This document shows, one piece after another, positions 60,731 through 64,000 of a stretch of DNA of 64,000 bases. Source of the stretch: Bacteroidia bacterium (GTDB lineage Bacteria > Bacteroidota > Bacteroidia > Flavobacteriales > Flavobacteriaceae); contig JAUIMB010000005.1 of NCBI GenBank assembly GCA_030432635.1, forward strand, positions 124,001-188,000, read 5' to 3'. The notes beneath the pieces are model-generated. The model worked only from the letters and a program-made list of their open reading frames with translations, was not told the DNA's origin and did not search any database. How positions within the stretch are numbered: position 1 is the first letter of the stretch; each line of letters begins with the position of its first letter. A program made the position numbers and the translations under genes.

Positions 60731-63577
60731 TTAGCCTACAATATTGACAATTTTTCCAGGAACCACAATCACTTTCTTAGGTGTACGACCATCCAATTGC
60801 GCCATGGTTTTTTCATGAGCCATCACTGTTTTTTCAATGTCCTCTTTACTCATATCTAAAGGTAGCTCAAGTGTAAAACGCATTTTTCCATTAAAGGAAA
60901 TCGGATAATTCTTGCTGCTTTCTACCAAGTGTTTTTCTTCAAACTTCGGAAAAGCTGCTGTGGAAATCGACCTGTCATGACCTAATTGACTCCAAAGTTC
61001 CTCAGCAATATGAGGTGCATACGGTGAAATTAAAATCAATAATGGCTCTAGGATTTGCTTGCTGGTACACTTTTGAGCGGTCAACTCATTAACTGCAATC
61101 ATAAAGGTTGATACTGACGTATTGAAGGAAAAGTTTTCGATATCCTCTTCTACCTTCTTGATGGTTTTGTGAAGGGTTTTTAGGTTATCTTTAGAAGGCT
61201 CAGTATCCTTAACATTTAAGCCATCTTGACCAACATAGAGTTTCCAAAGCTTTTTCAGGAAGCCATGTACACCAGTGATACCAGCTGTATTCCAAGGTTT
61301 TGCTTGCTCCAATGGCCCAAGGAACATTTCGTATAAACGCAAACTATCGGCTCCATACTGCTCGCAAATATTGTCTGGGTTGACGACGTTAAACCATCTC
61401 TTTGACATTTTTTCCACCTCACGGCCTACGATATAATTGCCTTCTTCTTGTATAAATTTGGCATCTTTAAACTGTGGTTGCCATTGTTGAAGCTTTTCTA
61501 TATCAATTTCATCAGATGCGTTAACTAAATTAACATCAACCCTAATTTCTTCAACTTGATAATTATCTTTCAGCCCTTTGGAAACATATTGATTCGTTCC
61601 AGCAACGCGATAAACAATTGCACTCGTTCCCAAAATCATCCCTTGGTTGATCAACTTTTTAAAGGGCTCATCAACACCAACAAAGCCTCTATCGTTTAAA
61701 AACTTCACCCAAAAACGTGCGTATAACAAATGACCCGTTGCATGCTCACTTCCACCAATATATAAGTCTACGTTTTCCCAATACTTCAAGGCGTCTTCCG
61801 TTGCAAAAGCTTCGCTTCTGTTGGCTTGTTCTTCCATATATCTAAAGAAATACCAGGAACTTCCTGCCCATCCTGGCATGGTGTTCAATTCTAATGGAAA
61901 AACCGTTTTATTATCAATCTTATCATTAGAAACAACGGTATTGGTTTCCGTATCCCAAGCCCAAACATCAGCACGACCTAAAGGTGGCTCTCCTTCTTCG
62001 GTAGGTAAGTATTTTTCAACATCTGGTAACGTAAGTGGCAAATGTTCAGTAGCAATCATTTGTGGCATGCCATTGACATAGTACACTGGAAACGGTTCGC
62101 CCCAATACCGTTGTCGCGAAAACACAGCATCACGCAATCTGTAATTGGTTTTGCCCTTACCTTGTCCCAGTTGTTCCAACTCAAAAATGGCACGTTTGGT
62201 CGCTTTCTTGTAGTTCATGCCATTCAGAAAATCACTATTGGCAATGGTGACATTATCTTTTGAGGTATAAGCTTCTTCAGAAATATCAACACCTTCAAAA
62301 ATATTAGGAATTGGAATATTGAAATACTTTGCAAAATCGTAATCACGTTGATCTCCACAAGGCACAGCCATAACTGCTCCTGTGCCATAACTCGCCAAGA
62401 CATAATCGCCAATCCATATCGGAATCGGCTCTTTTGAAAACGGATGTTCGGCATAAGCACCTGTAAACACACCTGATATGGTTTTAACATCAGCCATACG
62501 ATCACGTTCACTTCGTTTGGCTGTGGCTTCAATATAGGCTTCAACTTCGGCCTTTTGAGCGTCTGTCGTGATTTTTGAGACCAAGTCGTGTTCTGGAGCC
62601 AAGGTCATGAAAGAGACTCCGAAAATGGTATCAGGTCGTGTCGTGAAGACTTCGATTTGAGACTTCTCGACTGCACTCGACATGACATTTTCATCATTAA
62701 TCACATTGAAGGTTACTGCAGCACCAACCGATTTACCTATCCAATTGCGTTGGCTTTCCTTAAGGGAATCGGTCCAATCAATGGTTTCCAAACCTTGAAG
62801 CAGTCGTTCAGCATAAGCGGAAATACGCATGCTCCATTGTGTCATTTTTTTACGGATCACTGGATGACCACCACGTTCTGACACACCATTGACGATTTCA
62901 TCATTTGCTAGGACTGTTCCGAGTGCAGGACACCAGTTGACTTCAGTTTCAGCCAAGTAGGTGAGTCTATATTTTAAAAGGACTTTTTGTTGTGTTTCCG
63001 ATGAAAAACTATTCCATTCTTCAGCAGAAAACAAGGTAACATCTTCGTCGCAAGCAGCATTTATTGAAGCATTTCCTTCAGCTTCAAACACCGAAATCAA
63101 ATCTGAAATCGGTTTGGCTTTATCTGAATCCTTACAATAATACGAGTCGAACAATTGAATGAATATCCATTGTGTCCACTTGTAATACTGCGGATCACTA
63201 GTGCGCACTTCGCGAGACCAATCGAAGGAGAATCCGATTTGATCCAATTGACGACGATAGGTTTTGATATTGGTTTCTGTAGTAATCGCAGGATGCTGAC
63301 CCGTTTGAATGGCATATTGTTCAGCAGGCAGTCCAAAGCTATCATACCCTTGAGGATGCAATACATTAAAGCCTTTATGTCGTTTGTATCTGGCATAAAT
63401 ATCACTAGCGATATACCCTAATGGATGGCCTACGTGCAATCCTGCTCCACTTGGATAAGGAAACATATCCAGCACATAATACTTGGGTTTATCACTTTGG
63501 TTTTCAGCTTTAAATGTTTGGTGTTCTGACCAATATTTTTGCCACTTTTTTTCTATATCATTAAAATTATATCTCAT
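60731..63577 (-). CDS. leuS: Leucyl-tRNA synthetase
   Basis: 948 residues. HIGH motif LHVGHPLGY, CP1 editing domain (TTRPDTIFGVSFM, then YGTGAVMAVPCGDQRDYDFA), KMSKR motif (EKMSKRWFNVVNPD) and a C-terminal anticodon domain ending KVIVVPGKIVNIVG. The insert at about 150-180 (SDLISVFEAEGNASINAACDE) is longer than in E. coli, as in other Bacteroidota. Confidence 0.97.
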   Translation of the reverse strand: MRYNFNDIEKKWQKYWSEHQTFKAENQSDKPKYYVLDMFPYPSGAGLHVGHPLGYIASDIYARYKRHKGFNVLHPQGYDSFGLPAEQYAIQTGQHPAITTETNIKTYRRQLDQIGFSFDWSREVRTSDPQYYKWTQWIFIQLFDSYYCKDSDKAKPISDLISVFEAEGNASINAACDEDVTLFSAEEWNSFSSETQQKVLLKYRLTYLAETEVNWCPALGTVLANDEIVNGVSERGGHPVIRKKMTQWSMRISAYAERLLQGLETIDWTDSLKESQRNWIGKSVGAAVTFNVINDENVMSSAVEKSQIEVFTTRPDTIFGVSFMTLAPEHDLVSKITTDAQKAEVEAYIEATAKRSERDRMADVKTISGVFTGAYAEHPFSKEPIPIWIGDYVLASYGTGAVMAVPCGDQRDYDFAKYFNIPIPNIFEGVDISEEAYTSKDNVTIANSDFLNGMNYKKATKRAIFELEQLGQGKGKTNYRLRDAVFSRQRYWGEPFPVYYVNGMPQMIATEHLPLTLPDVEKYLPTEEGEPPLGRADVWAWDTETNTVVSNDKIDNKTVFPLELNTMPGWAGSSWYFFRYMEEQANRSEAFATEDALKYWENVDLYIGGSEHATGHLLYARFWVKFLNDRGFVGVDEPFKKLINQGMILGTSAIVYRVAGTNQYVSKGLKDNYQVEEIRVDVNLVNASDEIDIEKLQQWQPQFKDAKFIQEEGNYIVGREVEKMSKRWFNVVNPDNICEQYGADSLRLYEMFLGPLEQAKPWNTAGITGVHGFLKKLWKLYVGQDGLNVKDTEPSKDNLKTLHKTIKKVEEDIENFSFNTSVSTFMIAVNELTAQKCTSKQILEPLLILISPYAPHIAEELWSQLGHDRSISTAAFPKFEEKHLVESSKNYPISFNGKMRFTLELPLDMSKEDIEKTVMAHEKTMAQLDGRTPKKVIVVPGKIVNIVG

Positions 63578-63755
63578 AACCTTTCTTGTCGGACCTAATT
63601 TATCGTTTGATTCGATCTATTCATTTTTGTCTTGACTCAAAACGAATCAAAAAAGGCAAATTTAAAGGTATTACAACACAATTGAAAGTTTATGCGTTGT
63701 AAACCTTATACAAACAAATTCTTTTATATTTTTACTGCACAAATTGCAACTATAC

Positions 63756-64000
63756 ATGAGTACATCCTTTGACCAATATCAAAAACGAAAACTAATCTCT
63801 TCTTATTTTTCTGTGGTAATTAGTATAGCTTTAGTCTTATTTTTATTGGGATGTCTCGGACTCTTACTTTTGAATGCCAAAAAAGTTGCAGATCATTTTA
63901 GGGAACAGGTTGTTGTGACCATTTATTTGAATGATTCTGCTAAGGATGTCGAAATTAATCAGCTCAAGAAAAGTCTTGCTATGGCAGAGTATACTAAGGA
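63756..64000 (+). CDS. ftsX: Cell division protein FtsX, N-terminal part
   Basis: The first 81 codons are visible; the rest lies beyond the window. A cytoplasmic stretch (MSTSFDQYQKRKLISSYFS) is followed by the first membrane helix (VVISIALVLFLLGCLGLLLL) and the start of the periplasmic domain (VVVTIYLNDSAKDVEINQL), as in bacterial FtsX permeases. FtsX works with FtsE to activate peptidoglycan hydrolases at the septum. It is divergent from leuS by 178 bases. Confidence 0.85.
   Translation, partial: MSTSFDQYQKRKLISSYFSVVISIALVLFLLGCLGLLLLNAKKVADHFREQVVVTIYLNDSAKDVEINQLKKSLAMAEYTK

Overview
The window is about 64 kb of AT-rich chromosome from a marine-type Flavobacteriaceae bacterium (Bacteroidota). 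This is inferred from the gene content: type IX secretion sorting tails, TPR-histidine kinase/LuxR pairs, lineage-typical families such as DUF4271, DUF4296 and DUF6252-like, an extended S16, and a DnaE with an N-terminal exonuclease. Promoters also follow the Bacteroidota form TTG-N~19-TAnnTTTG. No prophage, insertion sequence, CRISPR array or rRNA is visible. One tRNA (Asp-GTC) is present.

Layout. 1-1353: a truncated DUF4350-like exported protein and a DUF456 membrane protein. 1385-4606: a TPR histidine kinase/LuxR response regulator pair, a tandem CGG-N5-CCG operator pair that may drive a small RNA, and a 57-residue secreted peptide. 5500-16993: a sulfide-oxidation island. It encodes two YeeE/YedE half-transporters, an ICMT-like methyltransferase, an acetolactate-decarboxylase-like lipoprotein, a human-like sulfide:quinone oxidoreductase, a sterol-desaturase-like hydroxylase, a TPMT-family methyltransferase, thioredoxin, an HMA protein, two single rhodaneses, two CstB-like persulfide dioxygenase-rhodanese proteins, a TauE sulfite exporter and a Crp/Fnr regulator. 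17105-20474: tRNA-Asp, DUF58, ClpP, thioredoxin, an SRPBCC/ArsR pair and a small membrane protein. 20530-34812: housekeeping genes (dnaE, rpsP, rimM, trmN6, a glutaryl-CoA-dehydrogenase-like gene, a ferredoxin/reductase pair, nfu, mrp). 35218-40045: two tandem T9SS leucine-rich-repeat paralogues. 40047-64000: ATL protein, LysE, trmB, glycosyltransferase, phoR/phoB-like pair, a T9SS lamin-tail protein, LuxE-like protein, tyrS, pyrC, a dolichyl-phosphate-mannose-synthase-like GT2, hemD, pckA, saccharopine dehydrogenase, Lrp, Bax-inhibitor-1, zinc peptidase, leuS and the start of ftsX.

The strongest signal is regulatory. Six copies of a GTAAC-N4-GTTAC palindrome (one with a single mismatch) lie upstream of five sulfur operons and of the Crp/Fnr gene itself. 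In five of the six the palindrome centre is exactly 36.5 bp from the distal end of a TAnnTTTG-like -7 element; the sixth is at 37.5 bp. That is class II activator geometry (about -41). It points to an autoregulated Crp/Fnr regulon for a mitochondria-like pathway: sulfide to persulfide (SQR), to sulfite (persulfide dioxygenase), to export (TauE) or thiosulfate (rhodanese). The regulator has a Cys77/Cys83-Cys84 cluster that could be the sensor. The second system worth testing is the kinase/LuxR pair with its two-helical-turn operator and putative short RNA.
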